Notes under the pieces: generated by a model
Seen by the model: the letters and a program-made list of their open reading frames with translations, nothing else
Database searches by the model: none
What the model was told of the DNA's origin: nothing
Position numbers and translations under genes: made by a program
Shown here: positions 17,798-26,851 of the stretch, piece after piece
How the letters are laid out: every line of letters begins with the position of its first letter
How positions within the stretch are numbered: position 1 is the stretch's first letter
NCBI RefSeq assembly: GCF_000428145.1
Contig: NZ_ATZJ01000016.1
Location: 12,294 to 76,293 of the forward strand
DNA length: 64,000 bases
Origin: Chitinilyticum litopenaei DSM 21440
Lineage (GTDB): Bacteria > Pseudomonadota > Gammaproteobacteria > Burkholderiales > Chitinibacteraceae
Direction of reading: 5' to 3'

Positions 17798-18859
17798 TCA
17801 CTCTGCGCTTATATATTTTGTTGGATCAACCGGTTTGCCAAACTTGCGGATTTCAAAATGCAGTTTGATCTCATCGGTGTCGGTATTCCCCATCTCGGCG
17901 ATCTTTTCTCCCTTTTTGACGACGTCGCCCTCCTTCACCAGCAATTTGCTGTTATGTGCATAGGTCGAGAGATAGCCATTGCCGTGCTGCACAATCACCA
18001 TCATTCCGTAGCCTCGCAGGCCACTGCCAGCATATACGACCTTACCACCTGCTGACGCAACAACAGACTGCCCTTTTTTTCCTGCTATATCAATCCCTTT
18101 ACGTTCCTCGGTAAATCCCCTGGTCACCTTACCCGCAGTTGGCCACCCCCAATTGAGGCTGGAATCGGTAGCACTGGCGCCAGCGACTACAGGTTTTTCG
18201 GCGGTTTTGCTGGCATTGCCGGTGACGACAGGCTTGTGCTCGGCCGCTGCCGGCACCGACGATGAACTCGACGAGGATTGTGGCTTGGATGCAACGCCTG
18301 CGACAGCGCTGGCTGGCGTAGCGGCAGCAACTGCGGAAGCGGTGTAGGGCTGACGCACGGCTTTCGGGCCAGTTTTGACCTCTACACCCGTTGCCACCTT
18401 GCCGGCTGCTGGCTGGCTGCCCGGCGCTGCAAGTTGCAGAACCTGCCCGGCTTTCACGTCATCCGGATTGGCAATCGCATTCCAGGCGATGAGATCTCTG
18501 GGGGCGACGCCCTGCTCGCGGGCGATCTTGTACAGTGTGTCCCCGCGTTGCACGGTATAGCTGCGGGCAGCGCCAGGCTGTACTGCGACAGGCTGGCCCG
18601 CCGGCGTCGCCACGGCTGTCGGTACCGGCGTAAGCACCGAAGAGACAATCTCGCCTTCATTGCCCAGTGGCCGGCTTTCCGCCACCGGTGCCTCGGCAAC
18701 CGGTCTGGGCGTGGGCTGCGGCCGGGGGGCCGGTGTTGGCGTCTGCCCGACCGGACGTTCACTGATGGGGGCCGGCTGGCTGGGCGTGGACGAACAAGCG
18801 GCAAGCAGGATGGCAGCGACAAGACTGCCAAGACGATGGATCACGGCGCGGTGAATCAC
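17798..18859 (-). CDS. nlpD: NlpD-type lipoprotein (LysM + degenerate LytM), amidase activator
   Basis: 353 aa outer-membrane lipoprotein. The signal peptide ends in the lipobox LAAC (Cys22). A Pro/Thr/Ala-rich linker is followed by a LysM domain at about 100-144 (SYTVQRGDTLYKIAREQGV), a second low-complexity linker and a LytM/M23 domain at about 245-350. The M23 metal ligands are missing: the usual H-x-G-x-D reads K-G-I-D, and the usual H-x-H reads K-L-H. It is therefore expected to activate cell-wall amidases rather than cleave peptidoglycan. The start is a GTG with AGGAG 6 nt upstream. It lies between pcm and rpoS. Confidence 0.93.
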   Translation of the reverse strand: MIHRAVIHRLGSLVAAILLAACSSTPSQPAPISERPVGQTPTPAPRPQPTPRPVAEAPVAESRPLGNEGEIVSSVLTPVPTAVATPAGQPVAVQPGAARSYTVQRGDTLYKIAREQGVAPRDLIAWNAIANPDDVKAGQVLQLAAPGSQPAAGKVATGVEVKTGPKAVRQPYTASAVAAATPASAVAGVASKPQSSSSSSSVPAAAEHKPVVTGNASKTAEKPVVAGASATDSSLNWGWPTAGKVTRGFTEERKGIDIAGKKGQSVVASAGGKVVYAGSGLRGYGMMVIVQHGNGYLSTYAHNSKLLVKEGDVVKKGEKIAEMGNTDTDEIKLHFEIRKFGKPVDPTKYISAE

Positions 18860-18880
18860 GAAATACTCCTATGAAATGGA

Positions 18881-19555
18881 TTAATGGGCGACCCCGCCGA
18901 GCAGCGGCACAAAACGCACCGGCTCGAGGCGGGATTCCACCCAGTTCCCGTTTTCCTGGCAGATCAGCACCAGCTCCTGGCTGTGCTGGCCGACGGGGAC
19001 GATCAGCCGGCCATGGGGGGCCAGCTGGGCAATAAGGTGTTCAGGGGAGATCGGCGCGGCGGCGGCAAACAGGATTACATCAAAGGGGGCAGCCTCGGGC
19101 ACGCCCTTGCTGCCATCGGCATGGCGCAGGCGGGCGTTGTGCACGCCAAGTTCGGCCAGACGGTGGCGACTGGCTTGCGCCAGCGCGCCGATACGCTCGA
19201 TGGAATAAACGGTTTTGAACAATTGGGCGAGTATGGTTGCCTGGTAGCCGCAACCGGTGCCAATTTCCAGCACCTTATCGCGCGCGCCAGCCCCCAGCGC
19301 CAGCTCGGTCATGCGCGCCACAATATAGGGTTGCGAAATGGTCTGGCCATGGCCGATGGGCAGGGAGGTATCGTCATAGGCCTTGTGCTGCAGCGCTTCA
19401 TCGACAAACAGATGCCGGGGCACCTGCTCCATCACGGCCAGCACCTCGGAGTTGCTGATGCCCTGCTCGCGCAAGCGATCAATCATGCGCGCCCGGGTAC
19501 GCGCCGAAACCATGCCGGAACCGGCCAGGTGGGCGGAATTCAGTCGGATAGCCAT
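18881..19555 (-). CDS. pcm: Protein-L-isoaspartate O-methyltransferase
   Basis: Repairs isoaspartyl damage in proteins using S-adenosylmethionine; 224 aa. The SAM-binding motif I is VLEIGTGCGYQAT. The substrate-side motif DTSLPIGHGQTISQPYIVARM is typical of the family. The C-terminus has GRLIVPVG. The gene overlaps the end of surE by 16 bp, giving the classic surE-pcm-nlpD-rpoS stress/stationary-phase cluster. The ATG at 19555 is the only reasonable start. Confidence 0.95.
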   Translation of the reverse strand: MAIRLNSAHLAGSGMVSARTRARMIDRLREQGISNSEVLAVMEQVPRHLFVDEALQHKAYDDTSLPIGHGQTISQPYIVARMTELALGAGARDKVLEIGTGCGYQATILAQLFKTVYSIERIGALAQASRHRLAELGVHNARLRHADGSKGVPEAAPFDVILFAAAAPISPEHLIAQLAPHGRLIVPVGQHSQELVLICQENGNWVESRLEPVRFVPLLGGVAH

Positions 19556-20283
19556 GACTCGACCATATCCATCGATGTATATGACGTCAAATCAGTAGAT
19601 AAAGGGGTTACAGAGACATACCCCTGAGCAACGGCATGGAAATCGGTGCCTTCACCAGCATCGGCCGCCACACCCGGCGGGCCCACCCACCAGATGGTTT
19701 CGCCACGCGGATTGCTGGATTTGATGACCGGCGCCGACTTGTGCCGACGCCCCAGCCGCGTCTGGCGTATGCCCAGTATCTGCTCGTAGGGCAGATCGGG
19801 CACGTTCACATTCAGCAAGACCGGCGCACCCAGCGGCTGGCGCTTGAAACGCTGCACCAGCTCGCGGGCCACCCGTGCGGCGGTCTCGAAATGCTGCGGC
19901 GTACGCGAAGCCAGCGAAATGGCCACCGCAGGTACGCCAAGCAGATAGCCTTCGGTTGCCGCCGCGACCGTTCCCGAATACACGGTGTCATCACCCATGT
20001 TCGCGCCATGATTGATGCCGGAAAACACCATGTCGGGCAATTGCGCCATCAAGCCGGTGGCCGCCAGATGCACGCAGTCGGTTGGCGTGCCATTGACATA
20101 GAGAAAACCGCCGGGGGCTTCACGCACGGTCAGCGGGCGATCCAGCGTCAGGGAATTGCTTGCTCCGCTGCGATCCCGCTCGGGCGCGCAGACCATGGCC
20201 TCGCCTTCTTCTCCCAGCGCCATCGCCAGCGCGGCGATGCCGGGGGCAAAATAGCCATCATCGTTTGAAACCAGAAAGCGCAT
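19540..20283 (-). CDS. surE: 5'/3'-nucleotidase SurE
   Basis: Metal-dependent survival-protein nucleotidase, 247 aa from the second ATG (20283). That ATG starts MRFLVSNDDGYFAPGI and has GGAG 6 nt upstream; the first ATG two codons earlier lies too close to it. Metal ligands are in SNDDG and in SGINHGANMGDDTVYSGTV. The C-terminus is intact. It is the first gene of the surE-pcm-nlpD-rpoS cluster. Confidence 0.95.
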   Translation of the reverse strand: MRFLVSNDDGYFAPGIAALAMALGEEGEAMVCAPERDRSGASNSLTLDRPLTVREAPGGFLYVNGTPTDCVHLAATGLMAQLPDMVFSGINHGANMGDDTVYSGTVAAATEGYLLGVPAVAISLASRTPQHFETAARVARELVQRFKRQPLGAPVLLNVNVPDLPYEQILGIRQTRLGRRHKSAPVIKSSNPRGETIWWVGPPGVAADAGEGTDFHAVAQGYVSVTPLSTDLTSYTSMDMVESWLSD

Positions 20284-20339
20284 GTCCATCTCCGTTGATG
20301 AGCTATTCTAGCGGCAGCGCGAGGCGGTGCAAAATAAGC

Positions 20340-21230
20340 TTAAGCCTGCCTTGCTCCGGAGGGGCGATAACTGCTGAATATGCCACAGGCCACGATCAGC
20401 GCGATGCCGAGATAACTCGGCAGGGGCAGACGGTCATCCCAGATCAGCACACCAAACACGGTGGAAAACACCACGGTCAGATAAGCAAGGCTGGCAACAG
20501 TCAGCGTCTTGCCCTTGCGATAGGCGCGTGTCATCGACAATTGCGCGACGGTTGCCGCAGCGCCCATGCCGGCCAGATAGAGCGCATCGTGCCAGCCGGG
20601 TACATGCAGCCCCTGTTCCTGCAGCAGCATCCAGACAGCGGCGCCAAGCGAAGAGACCAGCGAGAAATAGGATACGGTGCGCCACTCGGGTTCGCCCGCA
20701 CGTCCCAGTTCATGGACATTCAGATAGGCAATGCTCGCGAGAAAACCGGAGCCCAGCCCGATCAGCGCCGTGAGCGTCTGCTCGGGTGCGAGTGAAGGCC
20801 GCAGCAGCAATATCACGCCGGCAAAGCCCAGCAGCACCAGCAGCATTTGCCTGATGGCCAGCGGCTCGCGCCGCCAGAACAGCAGCACCAGCACCAGAAA
20901 CAGCGGCGAGGTGTAATTGAGCGTCACCGCCGTGGGCAAGGGCAAATGGGCAATGGCATAGAAATACAGCATCAGGGCGAAAAAGCCCGAAATGCTGCGG
21001 GTCAGATGCAGGCGCAGCACCGTTGCCGGCACGCGCAGGCTGCGCCCTTGCGGCAGCACGATCACCATGATGCCGATCAGGCCGGCAAGGCAGCGGTAAA
21101 ACACCAGCTCGGCGGTTGAAAAACCGGCACTGGCCAGCTTGACGAAGACCCCCATCACGCCGAAGGACAAGCCGGCCATCACCATCCAGAATGGCCCGGA
21201 ATGCCGCCAGTGCGTCAGTAGCGCATGCAT
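20340..21230 (-). CDS. DMT-superfamily (EamA) transporter
   Basis: 296 aa inner-membrane protein with about ten predicted transmembrane helices arranged as two EamA repeats (residues about 12-145 and 160-290). Features include FGVMGVFVKLAS, TLNYTSPLFLVL and a C-terminal ALIVACGIF followed by a charged tail. EamA proteins export metabolites or amino acids; the substrate cannot be read from sequence. The ATG at 21230 has AGGAAC upstream. It lies 50 bp after surE on the same strand and may be transcribed separately. Confidence 0.85.
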   Translation of the reverse strand: MHALLTHWRHSGPFWMVMAGLSFGVMGVFVKLASAGFSTAELVFYRCLAGLIGIMVIVLPQGRSLRVPATVLRLHLTRSISGFFALMLYFYAIAHLPLPTAVTLNYTSPLFLVLVLLFWRREPLAIRQMLLVLLGFAGVILLLRPSLAPEQTLTALIGLGSGFLASIAYLNVHELGRAGEPEWRTVSYFSLVSSLGAAVWMLLQEQGLHVPGWHDALYLAGMGAAATVAQLSMTRAYRKGKTLTVASLAYLTVVFSTVFGVLIWDDRLPLPSYLGIALIVACGIFSSYRPSGARQA

Positions 21231-21253
21231 GAATGTTCCTGCCCCGGAAATGC

Positions 21254-21274
21254 AAAAAGCGCCCGACAGGCGCT
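21254..21274 (-). terminator. Terminator after the small secreted-protein gene
   Basis: On the minus strand AGCGCC-TGTC-GGGCGCTTTTTGC: a 6-bp stem and a T-run directly downstream of the gene ending at 21307. Confidence 0.8.
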
Positions 21275-21306
21275 CTCTGCATTATCGCACGGTCTGCCCT
21301 GCGTCA

Positions 21307-21768
21307 TCACGGGCAACGCAGCCAGCGGCTTTCGTCTTCCTTGACGATGGCCGAGCGCAAATCATCGCCACAGTAATAACGGACTTCTGCCTGCTTCAGG
21401 TCACCCGGCGACGGATCACCACACCAGCGGTTGCTGGCCTCGAGCAGGTATTCACCACGGCCATTGGCGCGATTGGCCAGATTGCGCGTGAAATCGCAGC
21501 TGCGCTTGCCGGAAACATAGCGGGCGCGATCAATGCGGATATCACGACGATACCCGTCATTGTTGTTGCCCCAATTGTTGCCATTATTGTTCCAGCCATT
21601 GCCGCCGTTCTGCATCATTTCATAGGCAGCGCGCCAGCCATCCTGGAAGCCTTGCTGATATTCGGAGCTGCGCCCGCTCATTCTTTCCTGCGGAGGACGG
21701 GGTTCCGCATGGGCCAGCACGGAGAACACGGCAAGACTGCCGAGCAAAGCCAGTTTCTTCAGCATCAT
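21307..21768 (-). CDS. Secreted protein of unknown function with an Asn/Gly-rich segment
   Basis: 153 aa. A signal peptide (MMLKKLALLGSLAVFSVLAHA) precedes a segment with YQQGFQDGWRAAYE and then an Asn/Gly/Trp-rich stretch (residues about 55-70). The C-terminal part has four Cys (SCDFTRN, RWCGDPS, RYYCGDD, WLRCP) that could form two disulphides in the periplasm. AGGAGGAG precedes the ATG. It is monocistronic with its own terminator. I do not recognise a family beyond this description. Confidence 0.75.
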   Translation of the reverse strand: MMLKKLALLGSLAVFSVLAHAEPRPPQERMSGRSSEYQQGFQDGWRAAYEMMQNGGNGWNNNGNNWGNNNDGYRRDIRIDRARYVSGKRSCDFTRNLANRANGRGEYLLEASNRWCGDPSPGDLKQAEVRYYCGDDLRSAIVKEDESRWLRCP

Positions 21769-21855
21769 GTTGCACTCCTCCTGATGAATTCAGGGCCGAT
21801 TATGCAACATGAATACTGAAAAAAACATGAACAATGTCGCAAGTGGAAAACGGCA

Positions 21856-22980
21856 TTATTTCCGCAACAGACCGGCCATCTCGCGGCGGTAAAACTCGTG
21901 AAAATGCCGCATGCCGTCTTCCATCGGACTCTGGTAAGGGCCGACTTCGTTGCGGCCGGCGCGATACAGCGCCTCTCGCCCGGCCTCCATGCGATCGATG
22001 ATTTCGCGATCCTCGACTGCCGTTTCATCGTAGGCCGCCTGCTCGGCCGCGATGAATTCCGGCTCGAAATAGGCGATGTCTTCCGGGTAATAGAATTCGA
22101 CCACGTTCTTGTAGCTGCGCGGCCCCGTCGGGATGATGGTGGAAATCACCAGGGTGTGCGGATACCACTCGACGGTAATGTTCGGGTAATAGGTCAGCCA
22201 GATTGCACCAAATTCCGGCTTTTTGTCGCCGTAATAGGCATTGACCTGCCTGTGCCACTCCTCGTAGGTACGCGAACCGGGCTTGGCCAGACCGTTATGC
22301 ACCCCTACCGTCTGCACCGAATACCACGGTGCGAACTGCCACTGCAGATCGTTGCACTCGACAAACTGCCCCAAGCCCGGGTGGAACGGCACAACGTGGT
22401 AATCCTCAAGGTAGACCTCGATAAAGGTTTTCCAGTTGCCCTGATAGTCGTCGACATGCACCGAATGAAAGACGTAATTCGAGAAATCGAAGTTCCTGGC
22501 GACGCCCATGTCTTTGAGGTCAGCCTCGATATCGCGGCCGCTTTCAAAAAGCAGACCATTCCAGCTTTGCAGCGGGGTATCGGGCAGATGCAGGCAGGGG
22601 TTGCCCGGAAAATGCGGCGCGCCCATCAGCTGGCCCGCTTCGTCATAGGTCCAGCGGTGCAAGGGGCAGACGGTATGCTTGCCATTGCCGCGGCCATCGA
22701 GCATGAAGGCCTGACGATGGCGGCAGATATTGGAAAGGCATTTGACTTCGCCGGCTTCGGTGCGCTTCAGGTATCGCGCGCCATTGCTGGCCTCGAGCAC
22801 GTGATAGTCACCGGCATTGGGCACCATCAGTTCGTGGCCGATGTATTTGGGGCCTTTGGCGAACAGCCGTTCGAGTTCGGCCTGATAAAGTGTTTCGTCG
22901 AAGTAGGATGACACCGGCAATTGCGTGTTCATCTCGAGCTGCAGACCCGCGCCTGGCAGGCCATCATGCAGTTTGGACAT
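21856..22980 (-). CDS. Rieske-type aromatic-ring-hydroxylating oxygenase, alpha subunit
   Basis: 374 aa. The N-terminal Rieske domain binds a [2Fe-2S] cluster through C-R-H (NICRHRQAF) and C-P-L-H (TVCPLHRW). The C-terminal catalytic domain has the mononuclear iron motif around EDYHVVPFHPG (two His) with a downstream Asp/Glu. The family includes choline/glycine-betaine monooxygenases and phthalate/aromatic oxygenases. The length and motif spacing resemble the GbcA/choline monooxygenase branch, but the substrate is not certain. No reductase or beta subunit is adjacent, so it must borrow an electron-transfer partner. Confidence 0.85.
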   Translation of the reverse strand: MSKLHDGLPGAGLQLEMNTQLPVSSYFDETLYQAELERLFAKGPKYIGHELMVPNAGDYHVLEASNGARYLKRTEAGEVKCLSNICRHRQAFMLDGRGNGKHTVCPLHRWTYDEAGQLMGAPHFPGNPCLHLPDTPLQSWNGLLFESGRDIEADLKDMGVARNFDFSNYVFHSVHVDDYQGNWKTFIEVYLEDYHVVPFHPGLGQFVECNDLQWQFAPWYSVQTVGVHNGLAKPGSRTYEEWHRQVNAYYGDKKPEFGAIWLTYYPNITVEWYPHTLVISTIIPTGPRSYKNVVEFYYPEDIAYFEPEFIAAEQAAYDETAVEDREIIDRMEAGREALYRAGRNEVGPYQSPMEDGMRHFHEFYRREMAGLLRK

Positions 22981-23405
22981 ATCCCATACCCCCAGTGGTT
23001 GAAGGTCTAAGACGTCTTGCCACTTGTGCCGCTACGCTGGCGGCGATGGGTGGGCAAGCCATCGTTTGAAAATGCCGGCGCCTTGCGCAACCGACCCGAA
23101 AAAGGGTACGGATTTTCCCCCATCCCTGCCCACCGGGCAAGCTCTTTCGCTGAAACTTGCCATGAATTCAAGCAGATAGATTAGAACAAGCCGCGTACGG
23201 CAAAGCAGTTGCCCTGCGGCAAGCCAGCCTGGTCAGCACCACATACACCAAACCGTATACATGTGCAGGCCATGCGGATATTTGCTCGCATTAATATACC
23301 CGGCAATTAAGCCAAAAAATCCAATCCAGGCAAGCGCCGTCGGCACACCCTGCTTGCCCGCGCTCGCCAGACTGCTATGCTCGATGACTCCTTTCTTGCC
23401 AGGCC
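22981..23405. other. Intergenic region, 425 bp, no gene
   Basis: Separates the divergent Rieske oxygenase and DUF1203 genes. I see no credible ORF. It holds one 49-bp repeat (23253-23301) and presumably both promoters, which I could not place with confidence. Confidence 0.6.
23253..23301. repeat. 49-bp palindromic repeat, copy 4
   Basis: Begins CCGTATACATGTGCAGGCC and ends AATATACCC, 49 bp exactly. It keeps TGCAG, CCAT, GCT, GCA and the ATACCC end of the consensus. Confidence 0.6.
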
Positions 23406-23897
23406 ATGCCCATGCCCATCACCATCCGCCCGATCCGTGCCGATTTCCTGCTGAAAGCCCGCGAGGCCGGGCTTGACGACCAGAACCAGCCGGTCGTGCG
23501 CCTGCTCGCCAAGGGCGGCGAACCGTGCCGCGACGTGCTGCGCAAGGCGCGCCCGGGTGAAGCGCTGATCCTGGCAAGCTACTGCCCGTTCAGCGTTCCC
23601 GGCCCCTACAAGGAATACGGTGCGGTCTACATCCTCGCGCAAGCCAGCAACGAAGCGGTGCGCTATGACCGTTTTCCGCTGCCGACCGGCTCGCCGCTCG
23701 ACTACCTGCGCGACAAGCCCTTTGTACTGCGCGCCTACAGCGCCGATGAACGCATCGTGGACGCCGAGCTGTTGCACCCGGCCCAGGCAGAAGCGGTGCT
23801 GGCGCGTTTTTTCGCCAATCCCGAAGTCAGCTTCGTGCTGGCCCGCTTTGCCGCCTATGGCTGCTATGCCCTGCGCATCGACCGCCCTGCCAGCTGA
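23406..23897 (+). CDS. DUF1203 family protein
   Basis: 163 aa, no signal peptide or membrane segment. It matches the DUF1203 pattern: PITIRPIRADFL at the N-terminus, PCRDVLRKARPGEALILASYCPF, GPYKEYGAVYI and the ending GCYALRIDRP. The function is unknown; the conserved Cys/Asp/His positions have no assigned role. The start could be 23406 or the ATG two codons later; neither has a clear ribosome site. It ends in a bidirectional terminator shared with acnB. Confidence 0.85.
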   Translation: MPMPITIRPIRADFLLKAREAGLDDQNQPVVRLLAKGGEPCRDVLRKARPGEALILASYCPFSVPGPYKEYGAVYILAQASNEAVRYDRFPLPTGSPLDYLRDKPFVLRAYSADERIVDAELLHPAQAEAVLARFFANPEVSFVLARFAAYGCYALRIDRPAS

Positions 23898-23906
23898 TAC
23901 GCAGGC

Positions 23907-23940
23907 AAAAACAAAGGCCGCATCAGCGGCCTTTGTTTTA
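23907..23940. terminator. Bidirectional terminator between DUF1203 gene and acnB
   Basis: AAAACAAAGGCCGC-ATCA-GCGGCCTTTGTTTT, a perfect 14-bp stem counting the A/T runs. Confidence 0.93.
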
Positions 23941-23978
23941 TCTCGCGAAGCCGGCCCAAGCCGGCAACACCGAACGAT

Positions 23979-26570
23979 TTAGATCGTTACCTTGGCGGCT
24001 TCGGCCTGGTAGCTTGCCATCTCGTTGAAGTTCATATAGCGATAGACTTCGGCGCCCTTCTCGTTGATCACGCCGATATCGGCCATGTACTCCTCGCGGG
24101 TCGGGATGCGGCCCAGACGCGAAGCGATGGCGGCGAGTTCGGCCGAGCTCAGGAACACATTGGTGTTCTTGCCCAGACGGTTCGGGAAGTTGCGGGTCGA
24201 GGTCGACACCACGGTCGCGCCTTCGCGCACCTGCGCCTGGTTGCCCATGCACAGCGAGCAGCCCGGCATTTCGGTGCGCGCGCCGGCCATGCCGAAGGTG
24301 CCGTAGTAGCCTTCTTCGGTCAGCTGCTGCGCATCCATCTTGGTCGGCGGAGCAATCCACAGCTTGGTCGGCAGGTCGCGCTTGCCTTCCAGCAGCTTGC
24401 CGGCGGCGCGGAAATGACCGATGTTGGTCATGCACGAACCGATGAAGACTTCATCGATCTTGGTGCCGGCCACGTCGGCCAGTGTCTTCACGTCGTCCGG
24501 GTCGTTCGGGCAGGCCAGCAGCGGCTCGACGATTTCGCTCATGTCGATTTCGATGACCGCAGCGTACTCGGCGTCGGCGTCGGCCTTCAGCAGTTCGCCG
24601 TTGGCGATCCAGTCTTCCATGGCCTTGATGCGGCGACCCAGGGTCTTGGCATCGCCATAGCCGTCGGCAATCATGGACTTCAGCAGCACGATATTGGACT
24701 GCAGGTATTCAACCACCGGCTCGCGGTTCAGCGCCACGGTACAACCGGCGGCGGAACGCTCGGCCGACGCATCGGTCAGCTCGAAGGCCTGCTCGACCTT
24801 CAGATCCGGCAGACCTTCGATTTCCAGGATGCGGCCGGAGAAGATGTTCTTCTTGCCCGCCTTGGCAACGGTCAAGAGACCGGCCTTGATCGCGTAGAAC
24901 GGAATCGCGTTCACCAGATCGCGCAGGGTGATGCCCGGCTGCATGGCGCCCTTGAAGCGCACCAGCACGGATTCCGGCATGTCGAGCGGCATCACGCCGG
25001 TCGCGGCACCAAAGGCCACCAGACCGGAACCGGCCGGGAAGGAAATGCCGATCGGGAAGCGGGTGTGCGAGTCACCGCCGGTGCCCACGGTATCGGGCAG
25101 CAGCATGCGGTTGAGCCAGGAGTGGATCACGCCGTCGCCCGGGCGCAAGCTGACGCCGCCACGGTTGCGGATGAATTCCGGCAGTTCGTGGTGCATCTTC
25201 ACGTCCACCGGCTTCGGATAAGCGGCGGTGTGGCAGAACGATTGCATCACCAGATCGGCGGAGAAGCCCAGGCAAGCCAGGTCCTTCAGCTCGTCGCGGG
25301 TCATCGGGCCGGTAGTATCTTGCGAGCCGACCGAAGTCATGCGCGGTTCGCAATAGGTGCCCGGACGCACGCCCTGGCCTTCTGGCAGACCGCAGGCGCG
25401 ACCGACCATCTTCTGACCCAGCGAGAAGCCCTTGTTGCTGGCAACCGGCGACTGCGGCAGGCGGAATTCGGTGGACGCCGGCAGGCCCAGCGCTTCACGC
25501 GCCTTGGCGGTCAGCGAGCGGCCGATGATCAGGTTGATACGGCCACCGGCGCGCACTTCGTCGAACAGCACGTCGGACTTGACCTTGAACTCGGCAACGA
25601 CAGCGCCGTTCTTCTCGATCTTGCCGGCGTACGGGTAGATCTCGATCACGTCGCCCATTTCCAGCTTGGACACGTCGACTTCGATCGGCAGCGCGCCGGA
25701 ATCTTCCTGGGTGTTGAAGAAGATCGGGGCGATCTTGCCACCAAGGCAAACACCGCCAAAGCGCTTGTTCGGCACGAAGGGAATGTCTTCACCGGTCCAC
25801 CACAGTACGGAATTGGTCGCCGACTTGCGCGAGGAACCGGTGCCGACCACGTCACCGACGTAGGCAACCGGATGACCCTTGGCCGCCAGATCGCGCAGGA
25901 ACTGGATCGGGCCGCGCTTGCCGTCTTCTTCCGGCTTAAAGGCCGCGTCGGCGCGGGTGTTCTTCAGCATCGCCAGCGCGTGCAGCGGGATGTCCGGGCG
26001 GCTCCACGCATCCGGAGCCGGCGACAGGTCGTCGGTATTGGTTTCGCCCGGCACCTTGAAGACGGTGACGGTGATCTTTTCGGCCACTTGCGGACGGCTG
26101 GTGAACCATTCGGCATTCGCCCAGCTTTCCAGCACGGACTTGGCGTTGGCATTGCCCTTGTCGGCCAGTTCCTTCACGTCATGGAAGTAGTCGAACATCA
26201 GCAGGGTTTTCTTCAGGCCTTCGGCGGCGATCGCGCCGACTTCGGCGTCGCCCAGCAGGTCGATCTGCGGCTTGATGTTGAAGCCGCCCAGCATGGTGCC
26301 GAGCAGCTCGACGGCCTTGGCGCGCGACACCAGGCTACAGGAATCCGCACCACTGGCGACCGCAGCGAGGAAGGCGGCCTTCACCTTGGCGGCGTCATCC
26401 ACGCCGGGCGGAACACGGTGGGTCAGCAGGTCGACCAGGAAGGCTTCTTCGCCGGCCGGCGGGTTTTTCAGCAGTTCAACCAGCTCGACGACTTGCTGGG
26501 CAGTCAGCGGCAGCGGCGGGATGCCCAGCGCGGCGCGCTCGGCTACGTGTTGGCGATAGGCTTCAAGCAT
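23979..26570 (-). CDS. acnB: Aconitate hydratase B
   Basis: TCA-cycle enzyme interconverting citrate and isocitrate; 863 aa, close to E. coli AcnB (865). The N-terminal HEAT-like region (MLEAYRQHVAERAALGIPP) is followed by the swivel domain, unlike AcnA where the swivel is C-terminal. The [4Fe-4S] ligands are Cys in IGSCMTNIGHF and two Cys in PGCSLCMGNQ. The active-site Arg/Ser segment (STSTRNFPNRLG) is intact. A divergently transcribed LysR-type regulator starts 281 bp away, with a perfect palindrome in between. Confidence 0.97.
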   Translation of the reverse strand: MLEAYRQHVAERAALGIPPLPLTAQQVVELVELLKNPPAGEEAFLVDLLTHRVPPGVDDAAKVKAAFLAAVASGADSCSLVSRAKAVELLGTMLGGFNIKPQIDLLGDAEVGAIAAEGLKKTLLMFDYFHDVKELADKGNANAKSVLESWANAEWFTSRPQVAEKITVTVFKVPGETNTDDLSPAPDAWSRPDIPLHALAMLKNTRADAAFKPEEDGKRGPIQFLRDLAAKGHPVAYVGDVVGTGSSRKSATNSVLWWTGEDIPFVPNKRFGGVCLGGKIAPIFFNTQEDSGALPIEVDVSKLEMGDVIEIYPYAGKIEKNGAVVAEFKVKSDVLFDEVRAGGRINLIIGRSLTAKAREALGLPASTEFRLPQSPVASNKGFSLGQKMVGRACGLPEGQGVRPGTYCEPRMTSVGSQDTTGPMTRDELKDLACLGFSADLVMQSFCHTAAYPKPVDVKMHHELPEFIRNRGGVSLRPGDGVIHSWLNRMLLPDTVGTGGDSHTRFPIGISFPAGSGLVAFGAATGVMPLDMPESVLVRFKGAMQPGITLRDLVNAIPFYAIKAGLLTVAKAGKKNIFSGRILEIEGLPDLKVEQAFELTDASAERSAAGCTVALNREPVVEYLQSNIVLLKSMIADGYGDAKTLGRRIKAMEDWIANGELLKADADAEYAAVIEIDMSEIVEPLLACPNDPDDVKTLADVAGTKIDEVFIGSCMTNIGHFRAAGKLLEGKRDLPTKLWIAPPTKMDAQQLTEEGYYGTFGMAGARTEMPGCSLCMGNQAQVREGATVVSTSTRNFPNRLGKNTNVFLSSAELAAIASRLGRIPTREEYMADIGVINEKGAEVYRYMNFNEMASYQAEAAKVTI

Positions 26571-26749
26571 GATTCAAGCTTCCGGAGGTAATGGGCAGCG
26601 AAACGAGGGCCACACGGGGCGTGCGGCACTCACCGGCTTGTCCTGTCCGCGCGGGCCGGGACGGGCGCGCACGGAGTATGGATGATTTTTTGCCACGCCA
26701 TGGTACGCGCAATGCCCCGGCCAGACAAACGAGTAATCGCCACAATCAA

Positions 26750-26766
26750 TGTGAGTTAAACTCACA
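26750..26766. promoter_or_regulatory. Perfect palindrome, candidate LysR operator
   Basis: TGTGAGTT-A-AACTCACA, an uninterrupted 8+1+8 palindrome containing T-N11-A spacing, in the acnB/LysR divergent region. It lies 180 bp from the acnB start and 86 bp from the regulator start. LysR proteins usually bind such sites to control themselves and a divergent target. Confidence 0.5.
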
Positions 26767-26851
26767 GAACAGCGGCAAGCTGGCGCTGTTTCGGCCGATT
26801 AGGCGGCCATCATCGCATCATTCCCGCCAACAGGTTCCATTCCCTCACACC

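Noticed and set aside
19600..19630. GGGGTTACAGAGACATACCCC in the surE 3' region
   Set aside because: Only a short chance inverted repeat within coding sequence, not 49 bp and without the CTGCAG arms.
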